Below are positions 26,310-35,004 of a DNA stretch of 64,000 nt, one piece after another (positions within the stretch are counted from its first letter, which is position 1; the number at the start of each line of letters is the position of its first letter). The translations under genes were made by a program, and so were the position numbers. Where the stretch lies: assembly GCA_947476485.1 (NCBI GenBank), contig CANJQU010000012.1, forward strand, positions 1-64,000, read 5' to 3'. The notes beneath the pieces were generated by a model. That model did not search any database and was not told the origin of the DNA. It saw only the letters and a list, made by a program, of their open reading frames with translations. The DNA is from Chitinophagaceae bacterium (GTDB lineage Bacteria; Bacteroidota; Bacteroidia; Chitinophagales; Chitinophagaceae).

Positions 26310-27607
26310 GTTGACACAGTAGCTGCCTTCGGAATGAGCCGGTACCGGGCTTGCTCACAAAAAATAGCTATCGAAACAAAATTGCCAACGCACATTAAGT
26401 ATTCATAAGGAATCTGTATCAGAAACAGGAAAATTGCAAGGTATATTTTGAAAGAAGAAAGCAAAAATATCTTGTCATTTATGCGTTTTCTATTGAACCA
26501 AAACCATGTCGTCAGGATTACGGTTATCATCACGCACGATATTGCGTGAACTTTTTGCAGCAACCGAATCCGGTCAATTACTTCAAGATTTGCAAAACGG
26601 GTGTAAAAGTAATAGGCATAACCAGTGCCTGCAAACAATTGAAGCGGCTTGTGGTCCTTATTTAAATGGGTCCATTCGAATAGTGTACCATCGTCATAAT
26701 ATTTGTATCCTGAGTATAGTGTTGTCCAGTCTTTGCTTAAAAATGGTATGATATAAACCACGAGGATCAATACCAAAATGGTACCTATGGCAGCATACAA
26801 CCGCTTCCTGCTTTGCAAAACAAACAATACAAAGCAATAAAGTGGAAGCCATAATACAAGGCTATAGCGCGACAACAGGCAAATCGAGATAATTGTTCCC
26901 TGAAGTATACCGTTACGTAAGGTCAGGCTAGTTATGAACATCATATAGTACCCTGCGATCAAAACCTCTACGGTTGCCTCCATAATGGTGTTGTTTTGGG
27001 TGAAAAGGATATAATAAGACGCCAATAAAAGTACCGGAATGAAGATCCGCAAAGCAGCCGATGGTATCCTGGAGCTGCGGACACACAGCCAGAGCGCGGC
27101 AATGCACCAAACACCGAAGGATATCCATCGATAGTCGATATGCAGCATCTCCGCGGTTGTAAATGGCAACCAAAACAAAGGCAGATAGGTCACATGTTGT
27201 GCAAAGCCAAAATCATTGATGATGCTATACGGAAAGGCCCCCGCCAAAAACCTTTTAGAAATGATCTGGATCTGAGGTAAAATATCTGAATTGAAGAAAG
27301 CGATCGGGTGTGTTTGGAAGAAACTATTATATTGAAATCCAAGTATTACCAATCTGACGGAGAATAAAATAATAACTGAATATTGAAGGAGTTTGTTGCT
27401 ATGATGCTTTACCTCTGCCACGCTGGCGGTCCCATCATAGAATTTATAGATCAGAACAATCCCAAATAACAAAGACGAAAGAAATAATCCGATCGCATTT
27501 TTGCCTTGTGAGAGGAGGCCGTTCCTGAAAAAAATATAGAGAAATAAATTTTCAAATATTATCAGGATAAGCAGCAGGGCATTACAGATGTGCTCTTTGT
27601 TTTTCAT
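26306..27607 (-). CDS. Polytopic membrane protein, GT-C/DUF2029-like
   Basis: A 433-aa protein with about 10-12 transmembrane helices and short loops. An early extracytoplasmic loop contains FNSDILPQIQII, with an acidic residue where GT-C glycosyltransferases have their catalytic Asp. LAGAFPYSIINDFG and THLNKDHKPLQLFAGTGYAYYFYTR resemble the DUF2029 (alpha-mannosyltransferase-like) branch. Substrate, and even enzymatic function, are not proven. The gene stands alone and converges with the YdeI-like gene. Confidence 0.5.
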   Translation of the reverse strand: MKNKEHICNALLLILIIFENLFLYIFFRNGLLSQGKNAIGLFLSSLLFGIVLIYKFYDGTASVAEVKHHSNKLLQYSVIILFSVRLVILGFQYNSFFQTHPIAFFNSDILPQIQIISKRFLAGAFPYSIINDFGFAQHVTYLPLFWLPFTTAEMLHIDYRWISFGVWCIAALWLCVRSSRIPSAALRIFIPVLLLASYYILFTQNNTIMEATVEVLIAGYYMMFITSLTLRNGILQGTIISICLLSRYSLVLWLPLYCFVLFVLQSRKRLYAAIGTILVLILVVYIIPFLSKDWTTLYSGYKYYDDGTLFEWTHLNKDHKPLQLFAGTGYAYYFYTRFANLEVIDRIRLLQKVHAISCVMITVILTTWFWFNRKRINDKIFLLSSFKIYLAIFLFLIQIPYEYLMCVGNFVSIAIFCEQARYRLIPKAATVST

Positions 27608-27804
27608 GGTTTATTTTCGCTGATGCTAAAGTATTTATTATTTTCATCAAAAGTTCACGTTTCGTTCTTTCTGCAATGCATTTACTGTCTGCGATTTAAA
27701 AAAGATATTCAGACGCGGTGGATAAGTTTCCATGGCGAGAATATTTAGTAGCGTTAATTTCACTACAGACTATTTATTTATTTTTTAATTCTGAGAATTA
27801 GTAC

Positions 27805-28260
27805 ATGAAGGTATTGATCATAATGGGGTCTAAGACCGATGAAGCAGTAATGCAGGAGTGCAGCAATTGGCTCACCTGGTTCAACATTGGCAATGATATG
27901 GTGGTGGCATCGGCCCACAGAAATCCTGATAAGGTGAGGGATATCATTGTAAACGCACAGGGCAAGGGATATGGCGTAGTTATTGCTGCTGCAGGTATGG
28001 CCGCAGCGCTGCCGGGTGTATGCGCAGCCTATACTTCGCTACCGGTGCTGGGTGTGCCGCTGGATGGGGGCTTGCCGGGAGGTATTGATGCGTTGTATAG
28101 CATTGTGCAGATGCCTGCAGGGTTGCCGGTAGGCACACTTGCGGTTGGTAAGGCAGGGGCGCGCAATGCAGCGGTGATGGCGGCGCGGATATTTGCATTA
28201 GCAGATAAAGCTGTTGCACAGCGGCTGGAAGAGTTCAAGGCGAATGATTACAGGATATAG
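27805..28260 (+). CDS. purE: N5-carboxyaminoimidazole ribonucleotide mutase-like protein (PurE)
   Basis: PurE interconverts N5-CAIR and CAIR in purine synthesis. The 151-aa protein is of family length, with GSKTD at 8-12 (usually GSxSD), SAHRNPD at 36-42 holding the catalytic His38, and SIVQMPAGLPVGT at about 98-110 matching the family. The second glycine-rich loop, usually AGGAAHLPG, reads AAGMAAALPG, so the usual His is Ala68. The rest follows class I sequences (LPVLGVPL). No purK lies nearby. It may be a true PurE that tolerates this change, an AIR-carboxylase-like variant, or a diverged paralogue. The ATG at 27805 is the only sensible start. Confidence 0.8.
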   Translation: MKVLIIMGSKTDEAVMQECSNWLTWFNIGNDMVVASAHRNPDKVRDIIVNAQGKGYGVVIAAAGMAAALPGVCAAYTSLPVLGVPLDGGLPGGIDALYSIVQMPAGLPVGTLAVGKAGARNAAVMAARIFALADKAVAQRLEEFKANDYRI

Positions 28261-28445
28261 CGGCATAAGTCAAAGTCGCGGGTCATGGAGAGATAGTTGT
28301 GATAAGTTGATTTAAGGCCTTAAGTTTTGTTATTTTTTCAGATATCGGCCGATAAAGGGCAAATGAAATCAAAGCTTAATCCAGCCTTAATCCAGCTTTG
28401 GCAAGGAATTTGTAGTTTTATTGTGAACCTTTAAATTACAGCACA

Positions 28446-29462
28446 TTGACAGAAGCGATCATTAACCTGGAGACAGTAAACCCGATAGAGTTTTTCGGGG
28501 TGAACAACAGCAAATTCGAGATATTAAAAAAGAGGTTTCCCTTGCTAAAGCTGTTATCGCGGGGCACACAAATAAAAATTTCAGGTCAGCCCGATGAGGT
28601 GACCGCTGCACAGGCCAAGATAGGCCAGGTGATACAGTACCTGGAACGAAACGGCCACTTGTCTGAGAACTATTTCTCCAAAATACTTGGGGACGAAGAG
28701 CAGGGAGATACGGGCAATGAAGACCCGGCTAATAATGACATCCTTGTTTTTGGTCCCAACGGCAGGGTAGTGCGTGCCAAGACGCAGAACCAGAAGCTCA
28801 TGGCCCAGGCATCTGAAAAGAACGATATCATATTTGCCATAGGGCCGGCAGGTACGGGTAAAACCTATACAGCTGTAGCGCTTGCTGTGCGGGCGCTTAA
28901 AAACAAGGCGGTCAGAAAAATAATTCTTACACGACCGGCAGTGGAAGCGGGTGAGAGCCTTGGTTTCCTGCCGGGAGACCTAAAGGAGAAGATAGACCCA
29001 TATTTGCGGCCGCTTTACGATGCGCTCGATGATATGATACCCAGCGATAAGCTGAATTATTATATGGCCAACCGCATCATAGAGATAGCGCCGCTGGCCT
29101 ATATGCGTGGCCGTACGCTCGATAATGCATTCATTATCCTTGACGAGGCACAAAACTCTACCGACCTGCAGTTGAAGATGTTCCTTACACGTATCGGCGC
29201 ATCGGCAAAAGCTATCATTACCGGCGACCTGACGCAGATAGATCTGCCGAAGAATCAAAAGTCAGGGCTGATAAAGGCTACCAAAATATTGCAGAACATT
29301 GAAGGTATAGCCCAGATAAAGCTTGATGAAGCGGATGTTGTACGTCACAGGCTTGTGAAATCTATCATCCGGGCCTACGACTCGGATCAGGCGCGCGAAG
29401 AAGAGCTTGAAGAAAAGAGGGCTGCCGAATATCAATCAAAGAACAATCCGGCGGCTAAATAA
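28446..29462 (+). CDS. phoH: PhoH-like ATPase
   Basis: PhoH proteins are P-loop NTPases, with a KH-like N-terminus, linked to RNA metabolism and phosphate or stress response. The 338-aa protein has an N-terminal domain (about 1-80: FFGVNNSKFEILKKRFP, then GQPDEV). The PhoH ATPase domain follows, with Walker A GPAGTGKT at 133-140, TRPAVEAGESLGFLPGD, and Walker B FIILDEAQNST. The start codon is TTG at 28446. No ATG lies near it, and this start gives the family N-terminus. The last 20 residues are charged. A strong terminator follows. Confidence 0.9.
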   Translation: MTEAIINLETVNPIEFFGVNNSKFEILKKRFPLLKLLSRGTQIKISGQPDEVTAAQAKIGQVIQYLERNGHLSENYFSKILGDEEQGDTGNEDPANNDILVFGPNGRVVRAKTQNQKLMAQASEKNDIIFAIGPAGTGKTYTAVALAVRALKNKAVRKIILTRPAVEAGESLGFLPGDLKEKIDPYLRPLYDALDDMIPSDKLNYYMANRIIEIAPLAYMRGRTLDNAFIILDEAQNSTDLQLKMFLTRIGASAKAIITGDLTQIDLPKNQKSGLIKATKILQNIEGIAQIKLDEADVVRHRLVKSIIRAYDSDQAREEELEEKRAAEYQSKNNPAAK

Positions 29463-29489
29463 ATTGTTGCAGAAAATACCTAAGGCAAG

Positions 29490-29517
29490 CGCTCCATAGA
29501 TTATGGAGCGTTTTTTT
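29490..29517 (+). terminator. Terminator of phoH
   Basis: A 9-bp perfect stem (29490-29498 with 29502-29510) encloses a 3-nt loop and is followed by seven T. Confidence 0.92.
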
Positions 29518-29581
29518 AATTGACATAAGGCCGTATTGGAGTAGCGATCAATTTAGTTTTTTACCTTTTTGCTTACTCATG

Positions 29582-30223
29582 CTATTTGATAAGGCCTTCT
29601 CTCAGTGCAATGGCCACGGCCCCGGTAGCGGAATTGACCTTTAGTTTCTCGTAGATCTTTGAAATGTGTGTATTCACAGTTGGAAACGTGATGGAACATT
29701 CATCGGCGATCATTTTATAGCTGTAACCCTTTACCAGGTAAGACAATATTTCCAATTCTCTTTTTGTAAGCGAAAATGGATCATTTGCCGGTGTCACTTT
29801 TGCCTTGCTAAAGAACTGAAGCACTTTTTTTGCAACAGACGGTGTCATTGGCGCACCTCCTTCCATCACCTCAGTAATGGCGTCTATCAGTTTTGTAGGG
29901 CTTGTCTGTTTTAGCAGGTAACCATCTGCTCCGGCGCAAATTGCCGCGAAGATCTTTTCGTCATCCTCAAAAACGGTCTGCATCAAAATTTTCAGCTTTG
30001 GATACACCGCCCGTATCGCCACCACACCCGCCACTCCATCTACATGCTGCATGTTGATGTCCATCAATACAACATCGGGCATGGCCAGTTGCAGGTGATG
30101 CAGGATATCGCGGCAATCGTTATACACGCCAACGCACTCCATGGTGTCCATAGCGTCTACGAGCATTTTGAGCCCATCCCTGCGTTTCGGGTTATCATCG
30201 AATATGGCGACTTTTATTTTCAA
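29582..30223 (-). CDS. NarL/FixJ-type response regulator
   Basis: A 213-aa DNA-binding response regulator. The receiver domain (1-120) has the acidic pair DD9-10, phospho-acceptor Asp55 (VVLMDINM), Thr83 and Lys105. The LuxR-type helix-turn-helix follows at about 150-200 (LTKRELEILSYLVKGYSYKM then IADECSITFPTVNTHISKIY). It lies 115 nt after the sensor kinase gene on the same strand, so the two almost certainly form a pair. Targets are unknown; the tandem secreted genes at 33.7-36.3 kb are the nearest candidates, but that is only proximity. Confidence 0.9.
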   Translation of the reverse strand: MKIKVAIFDDNPKRRDGLKMLVDAMDTMECVGVYNDCRDILHHLQLAMPDVVLMDINMQHVDGVAGVVAIRAVYPKLKILMQTVFEDDEKIFAAICAGADGYLLKQTSPTKLIDAITEVMEGGAPMTPSVAKKVLQFFSKAKVTPANDPFSLTKRELEILSYLVKGYSYKMIADECSITFPTVNTHISKIYEKLKVNSATGAVAIALREGLIK

Positions 30224-30338
30224 CGGTGTAAAAATACTTGGATAATATGATTAACGCTATCATTGATTATAATGATTTTTAGCGGTTAATATGCGTTTTA
30301 TGGTGTGTTGGAGCCCCGGCCAGGTATAATGCCTCGGT

Positions 30339-33300
30339 TTATCTCACCGGGACTAACAGGCTAAGGACGGTTCCTGTCTCCGGAGACGAAGATATTTCAA
30401 GATGCGCGCCGATCTGGTCTGCCCTGAATTTCATACCCAGCAGGCCGGAGCCTCCATTGCCATCCGATACGATTGCCGCGGCATTGTTCATGCCTTTGCC
30501 GTTATCGCGCACGGAAACGGTAAGTATGCCTGCTACATAGGTTATGTCTATAGTCAGGCAACTGCAGCCCGAATGCTTGATGGCATTGTTTACCGCTTCC
30601 TTGTAAAACATGTAAATGTTCTTGCGTTGCTGCATTTGTAGCGTCAGCTGATCTGTGTTCTTTCCGTTGTTGAATACCAGCTCTGTGCCGCCCACTTCCG
30701 TCATTTCCACTGCAAAGTTCCTCATCCGGTCTATCACCGGCTCAAAACTACCCATATCTTCCTTGGTAGCCCATACAATGTCATTCATGTTCTCCATGAT
30801 CTCGGAGGTGTTTGCTATCATTTTATCTATAAGCGCGTTCGATTCGTCGGTTAGCCCGTTAGCCTTTTTCTTCAGCACTGCTGCATAAAGCGAAATACTG
30901 CTAAGGGTAGATCCGATATCATCATGCAGGTTCAGTGCAATAGTGTTTCTGAGCCGCTCTATTTTCAGCAGTTGCTTCACCCGGTATCGGTACAGGGTAT
31001 AGGCCGCAGAGATGATCATTGCAACAACTATTATCCTGAACCACCATGTGGCCCACCATGGCGGTTGTATGATGATCTTCAATTCAGCAGGCGATGTGCT
31101 CCAGACATGCTCGCTGTTGCGCCCCAGCACTTTGAATGTGTAAGTGCCCGGCGCCATGTTGGTAAAAGTAGCCTCATGGCGACTGCCTGCATCTACCCAG
31201 TCTTTGTCAAAGCCTTCAAGCTTGTATTTATACCGGTATTCCTGCTGGTTATTCATGTCTGCAATAGAATAGCCAATCGTAAAAACGGTTACATCCGGCC
31301 CTAATACCAGCTCTTTGCAATGCTCTATGGGTGCAGGTAGCAGGTACTCACTATTTGTCACAGGGCTATGTTTATAAACAACTTCGTTGTTATTCAGCTC
31401 CAGGCGGTTAATGGTGACTTTTGGCGGCAGCACAGCGGTATAAAACCGCTCAGGATCAAAACCTACCCAACCATTGATACCTCCAAAGTACAGTTTGCCC
31501 GTAGTATCATGCGCAATTTCCATAGTATTGAATTCATTGTGAGGAAGGCCATCTTTTATGGTGAAATTGCGGGTGTCACCTGTTCCCGGATAGAAGAGGC
31601 ACAGCCCGTTGTTGGTGCTGAGCCACAGGTTCTTATGCGCATCGGCCTGTATGCCATATATCACATTGTTGGGCAAGCCTTCGGTCGTAGTATAGTGAAT
31701 GCAGTTTCCTGTTGTTTTATCCAGTTTGTTCAGGCCGCCCCCTGCGGTGCCGGCCCATAGGTAATGTTCCGGATCGCGCGGGTCTGCACAAATGGACAGT
31801 ACCTTGCCTGACGCCAGGCTCTTTTTTTCTCCATCATTATGGCTGTATTGTTTGAATGCCTTCGAGCGAGGATCGAATGAGAATACCCCTTGCCGGGTTG
31901 CCAGCCAGAACACACCATCGGCTTGCTGATACCAGTCTGAAATAAAATGGCCATTTACGGATTCTACAGTCACCGGAAACGTGAATGTCTCTTCCTCACC
32001 TGTACGCTGGCTGAAATGACAAAAATAAATTGGGCCTGTCTTGTCGTGTGCAGGATACCAGATGTCGTTCTGTTTGTCTATAATTACAGGCTGGCCAAAA
32101 TAAGTGTTCTTTCTGCGAACCATAAGTTCCGGTTTTCCCTTCACCGGGTTCATTTTTACAATGCCGGCCACCTGCGGAGAATCAAGCCGTGACCAATAGC
32201 AGCCATTCCTGTCGTAGCCCAACTGGTCACTCAAAGTGGCCACATCGCGCCCGCCATTTACCGTAAGGTATTTTTTCCACAGGCCCCTCCACTTATCGTA
32301 GATCCGTTCGTCAAATACTCTGCCATCGCCTGCCAAGGCCATAGTGCGCAACATTGTTGGTTCAGGGTAGTGCAAGAACTTCTCCGATGCCCCTAATATC
32401 TTTATCACGCCGTAGCCGCTTGTAGGGAAAACAAGGTTGCCATTTTTGTCAGCGATCAGTTCGCCGACTGCTGTTCTCGCCACGGGTTCCACGTCCTGCA
32501 GGTCCATTTCTATGTCATCAGTTTTTCCCGTTGCAAGGTCCACCCGCCAGATATGGCCATTCAACTGCTGTAGCCATAGCCGGCCTTCCTGATCGATTGA
32601 TGGGCCTATGGCACGTATATTGGCCGGTATCTTATACACGGTTACAAATTGCCCTTTGGCTGCATCAAACCGTTTTATCACTTTATGCGCTGAATCTATG
32701 TACACATCCGCGCTGATGTTGCCCACGGTGAATATATTGGTAATGTTGCCGATCGTCATAGCTGGTTTGCCTTTTGCCGCAAGCACAGCAGGCGAAAACA
32801 GGTACATAGTATCCAGTCTGTTGAATAGTAATGTGCCGTCTACAGTAAATTTCATGATAGCCGGTAGCGGCGGGTCGCCAAGGCAACTAACAGCAGGGTA
32901 CACATCCGTGAGCCCCCGCACCTGGAGCGTGGGTTCACCTGGCCCGCGGCTTACTACTGTCACTACCTTGTAGCCCGAAAACGTAGCAATTATTATATTT
33001 CCTGCAGTGTCTTCACACAGCCACCCTGTCAAGCGGATGTCGGATATTATGCCGTGTTTTGTGGTGTCGGGGAGATGTATGAACGACTCGTTTTTACGGT
33101 CAAAAAGGTCCAGCTTTCCTGAAGGGGTGCTCACCCAAACCCTGTTTTTCCTGTCCACCATTACGGCCCTGAGGCGGTTGTCGGTTACTGATAACGAATC
33201 ATCCGGATCGTGGCGGAACACCCGGACCGATGCGCCATCATAGCGGTTTAGCCCGTCATTGGTTGTTATCCACAAGTAGCCGTCATTGTCAAAAGCCATG

Positions 33301-33482
33301 AAGTTTATAAGGCCTTGCGAGAGCCCGTGGCGCACGCCAATTTGAGAGGCTTTCATATTCAGATGCCCCATGTTTGAGGCGGCTGTTTGCGCAAATATTT
33401 CCCCGCGCGGGCAAAATGATGCCAGCAGTAATTGGACAATGAAAAGTGAAGTTCCCGTGCGCCAGTTCAAAACGAAGTACAA
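30339..33482 (-). CDS. Two-component sensor histidine kinase with periplasmic propeller repeats
   Basis: A 1047-aa sensor. After a signal-like N-terminus (ending GEIFAQ) come two-component regulator propeller repeats forming two beta-propellers (about 40-700; units such as DNDGYLWITTNDGLNRYD and AGTAGGGLNKLDK). A Y_Y_Y domain follows (about 720-800, YRYKYKLEGFDKDWVDAG), then one transmembrane helix. The HisKA_3 dimerisation region (LHDDIGSTLSS) has the phospho-acceptor His853, and the HATPase domain has NNAIKHSG and DNGKGM. The architecture is that of Bacteroidota hybrid-like sensors without a fused receiver; the receiver is the adjacent response regulator. Start is uncertain: TTG at 33482 or 33470; the first ATG would delete the signal. 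Confidence 0.88.
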   Translation of the reverse strand: MYFVLNWRTGTSLFIVQLLLASFCPRGEIFAQTAASNMGHLNMKASQIGVRHGLSQGLINFMAFDNDGYLWITTNDGLNRYDGASVRVFRHDPDDSLSVTDNRLRAVMVDRKNRVWVSTPSGKLDLFDRKNESFIHLPDTTKHGIISDIRLTGWLCEDTAGNIIIATFSGYKVVTVVSRGPGEPTLQVRGLTDVYPAVSCLGDPPLPAIMKFTVDGTLLFNRLDTMYLFSPAVLAAKGKPAMTIGNITNIFTVGNISADVYIDSAHKVIKRFDAAKGQFVTVYKIPANIRAIGPSIDQEGRLWLQQLNGHIWRVDLATGKTDDIEMDLQDVEPVARTAVGELIADKNGNLVFPTSGYGVIKILGASEKFLHYPEPTMLRTMALAGDGRVFDERIYDKWRGLWKKYLTVNGGRDVATLSDQLGYDRNGCYWSRLDSPQVAGIVKMNPVKGKPELMVRRKNTYFGQPVIIDKQNDIWYPAHDKTGPIYFCHFSQRTGEEETFTFPVTVESVNGHFISDWYQQADGVFWLATRQGVFSFDPRSKAFKQYSHNDGEKKSLASGKVLSICADPRDPEHYLWAGTAGGGLNKLDKTTGNCIHYTTTEGLPNNVIYGIQADAHKNLWLSTNNGLCLFYPGTGDTRNFTIKDGLPHNEFNTMEIAHDTTGKLYFGGINGWVGFDPERFYTAVLPPKVTINRLELNNNEVVYKHSPVTNSEYLLPAPIEHCKELVLGPDVTVFTIGYSIADMNNQQEYRYKYKLEGFDKDWVDAGSRHEATFTNMAPGTYTFKVLGRNSEHVWSTSPAELKIIIQPPWWATWWFRIIVVAMIISAAYTLYRYRVKQLLKIERLRNTIALNLHDDIGSTLSSISLYAAVLKKKANGLTDESNALIDKMIANTSEIMENMNDIVWATKEDMGSFEPVIDRMRNFAVEMTEVGGTELVFNNGKNTDQLTLQMQQRKNIYMFYKEAVNNAIKHSGCSCLTIDITYVAGILTVSVRDNGKGMNNAAAIVSDGNGGSGLLGMKFRADQIGAHLEISSSPETGTVLSLLVPVR

Positions 33483-33690
33483 AGAAACAAGTTATCAGAT
33501 AACAATTACTTCCGCGTCACTAATATTAATGATACCAGTGATCGTAAAAGCGCTTTAACCATTGATATTAATGATTGTGGGCACCTGAGTCGCATGTTAC
33601 TTTTACCCTGCAAAAACAGGCATAAAGGCCAAAGACAAACGAAACGAAAAATCAGGCCTCAAAACTACTCACAATCAAAAAGCCAAAAAC

Positions 33691-34956
33691 ATGAGATCAC
33701 TAATTACACTTGTAGCAATTTCTATGATGTTTGCGACCACTGGCCAGGCGCAAGGCGTCCCTTCTTATGTGCCAGCGAGCGGGTTAAAAGCCTGGTATGC
33801 TTTTACAGGCAATACAAATGACATTAGTGGAGCCGCCCTCAACCTGACTAACTATGGAGCTACACTTACAGCCGACAGGTTTGGCGCCAGCAATAGCGCC
33901 TATAGCTTCGATGGTTTCGGAAATCACATGGCACGGTCAAATTATCCCATAATAGCTATTTCTGAATTTTCTGCTTCTATCTGGTTTAAACCAGGTACTA
34001 CCTTCTCCGGAATGGGGCTTTTCTACAAGGGATCGCTAACAACATCAACTAATAATCTCGCGTATTTTATGGAGTATCCCAGCCCAAACTTAAATGGCGG
34101 ATGCTTTTCCAACATGGGGGTTGAGGCTTACTATATATATACTGGCGGCCTGGGTACGGGATGGCAAAATTATACGATCACATTTAGTAATCCCACCTTA
34201 CGCGTATACCTTAATGGCAATCAAATCGGTACTTCTTCTTCGGCTGGTATTGTAAATGATCTGGCAACGGAGCCGCTGTACGTTGGATCCAGATATTATA
34301 ATGCACCAGATCAATTCTTTAACGGCAAAATTGATGATATTGGTATCTGGAACAGGACCCTTACCCCTTGCGAAGTCAAAAACGTGTACAACTCATGTGT
34401 CCGGTCTGTTGTGGCGGACCAGGCGATAGCGCCAGGAGGTACGGCGACTTTTTCTTTTACCAATACATGTTTTTCTGCAGTGGGCCTTACTTATCAATGG
34501 CAGGGAGACTTTGGTACTGGTTACGCCAATTTGTCGAATGCAGGCCAATATAGCGGTGTTACTACAAAGACACTCTCTGTGGCGAGTGTTACCACGGCTA
34601 ATAATAATGCGCATTTCAGGTGCGTCGTAAGCAATGGTATTTGTTCCGATATGACAAACGTTGCCGTGCTTACCCTGGCAACCACAGGCGCAACGGAGAT
34701 CAACAAGCTGGCATCAATCTCCCTATACCCGAATCCCAATAAAGGCAACTTCACGCTCGCTTACAATATGCCCTCCGCAGGCGCAATATTCAACGTAAAA
34801 GATCTTACTGGTCGAATCGCGTACTGTCATACCGTGAGCAGCGATAAAGGCTCAGAAAACCTTGAAATATCTTCTTTAGATAACGGCATATATATATGGG
34901 AAATGAGCAACAGCAACGGATTGCTGGAAGTAGGAAAGCTGGTGATAGCCCGGTAA
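33691..34956 (+). CDS. Secreted LamG-like/Ig-like protein with T9SS sorting domain (paralogue 1)
   Basis: A 421-aa exported protein with a signal peptide (1-22, ending GQAQG). A concanavalin-A-like LamG domain follows (about 33-225; GLKAWYAFTGNTNDISGAAL, DDIGIWNRTLTPCEVKNVY). An Ig-like segment (about 235-335) has GLTYQWQGDFGTGY and NAHFRCVVSNGICSD, with paired Cys. A type A sorting domain (SLYPNPNKGNFTLAYN to the end) finishes the protein. No catalytic residues are evident; binding of polysaccharide or cell surface is likely for LamG. It is a tandem paralogue of the next gene and shares a 71-bp identical 3' stretch with it. Confidence 0.75.
   Translation: MRSLITLVAISMMFATTGQAQGVPSYVPASGLKAWYAFTGNTNDISGAALNLTNYGATLTADRFGASNSAYSFDGFGNHMARSNYPIIAISEFSASIWFKPGTTFSGMGLFYKGSLTTSTNNLAYFMEYPSPNLNGGCFSNMGVEAYYIYTGGLGTGWQNYTITFSNPTLRVYLNGNQIGTSSSAGIVNDLATEPLYVGSRYYNAPDQFFNGKIDDIGIWNRTLTPCEVKNVYNSCVRSVVADQAIAPGGTATFSFTNTCFSAVGLTYQWQGDFGTGYANLSNAGQYSGVTTKTLSVASVTTANNNAHFRCVVSNGICSDMTNVAVLTLATTGATEINKLASISLYPNPNKGNFTLAYNMPSAGAIFNVKDLTGRIAYCHTVSSDKGSENLEISSLDNGIYIWEMSNSNGLLEVGKLVIAR
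34855..34925 (+). repeat. 71-bp identical segment, copy 1
   Basis: Identical base for base to 36181-36251 in the next gene. It encodes ENLEISSLDNGIYIWEMSNS and on in the sorting domain. Flanking coding sequence is clearly diverged. Confidence 0.9.
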
Positions 34957-35004
34957 TGCCAATGTAAAAAACAAACTAATTAATCACAATCAAAAACCAA
35001 AAAA

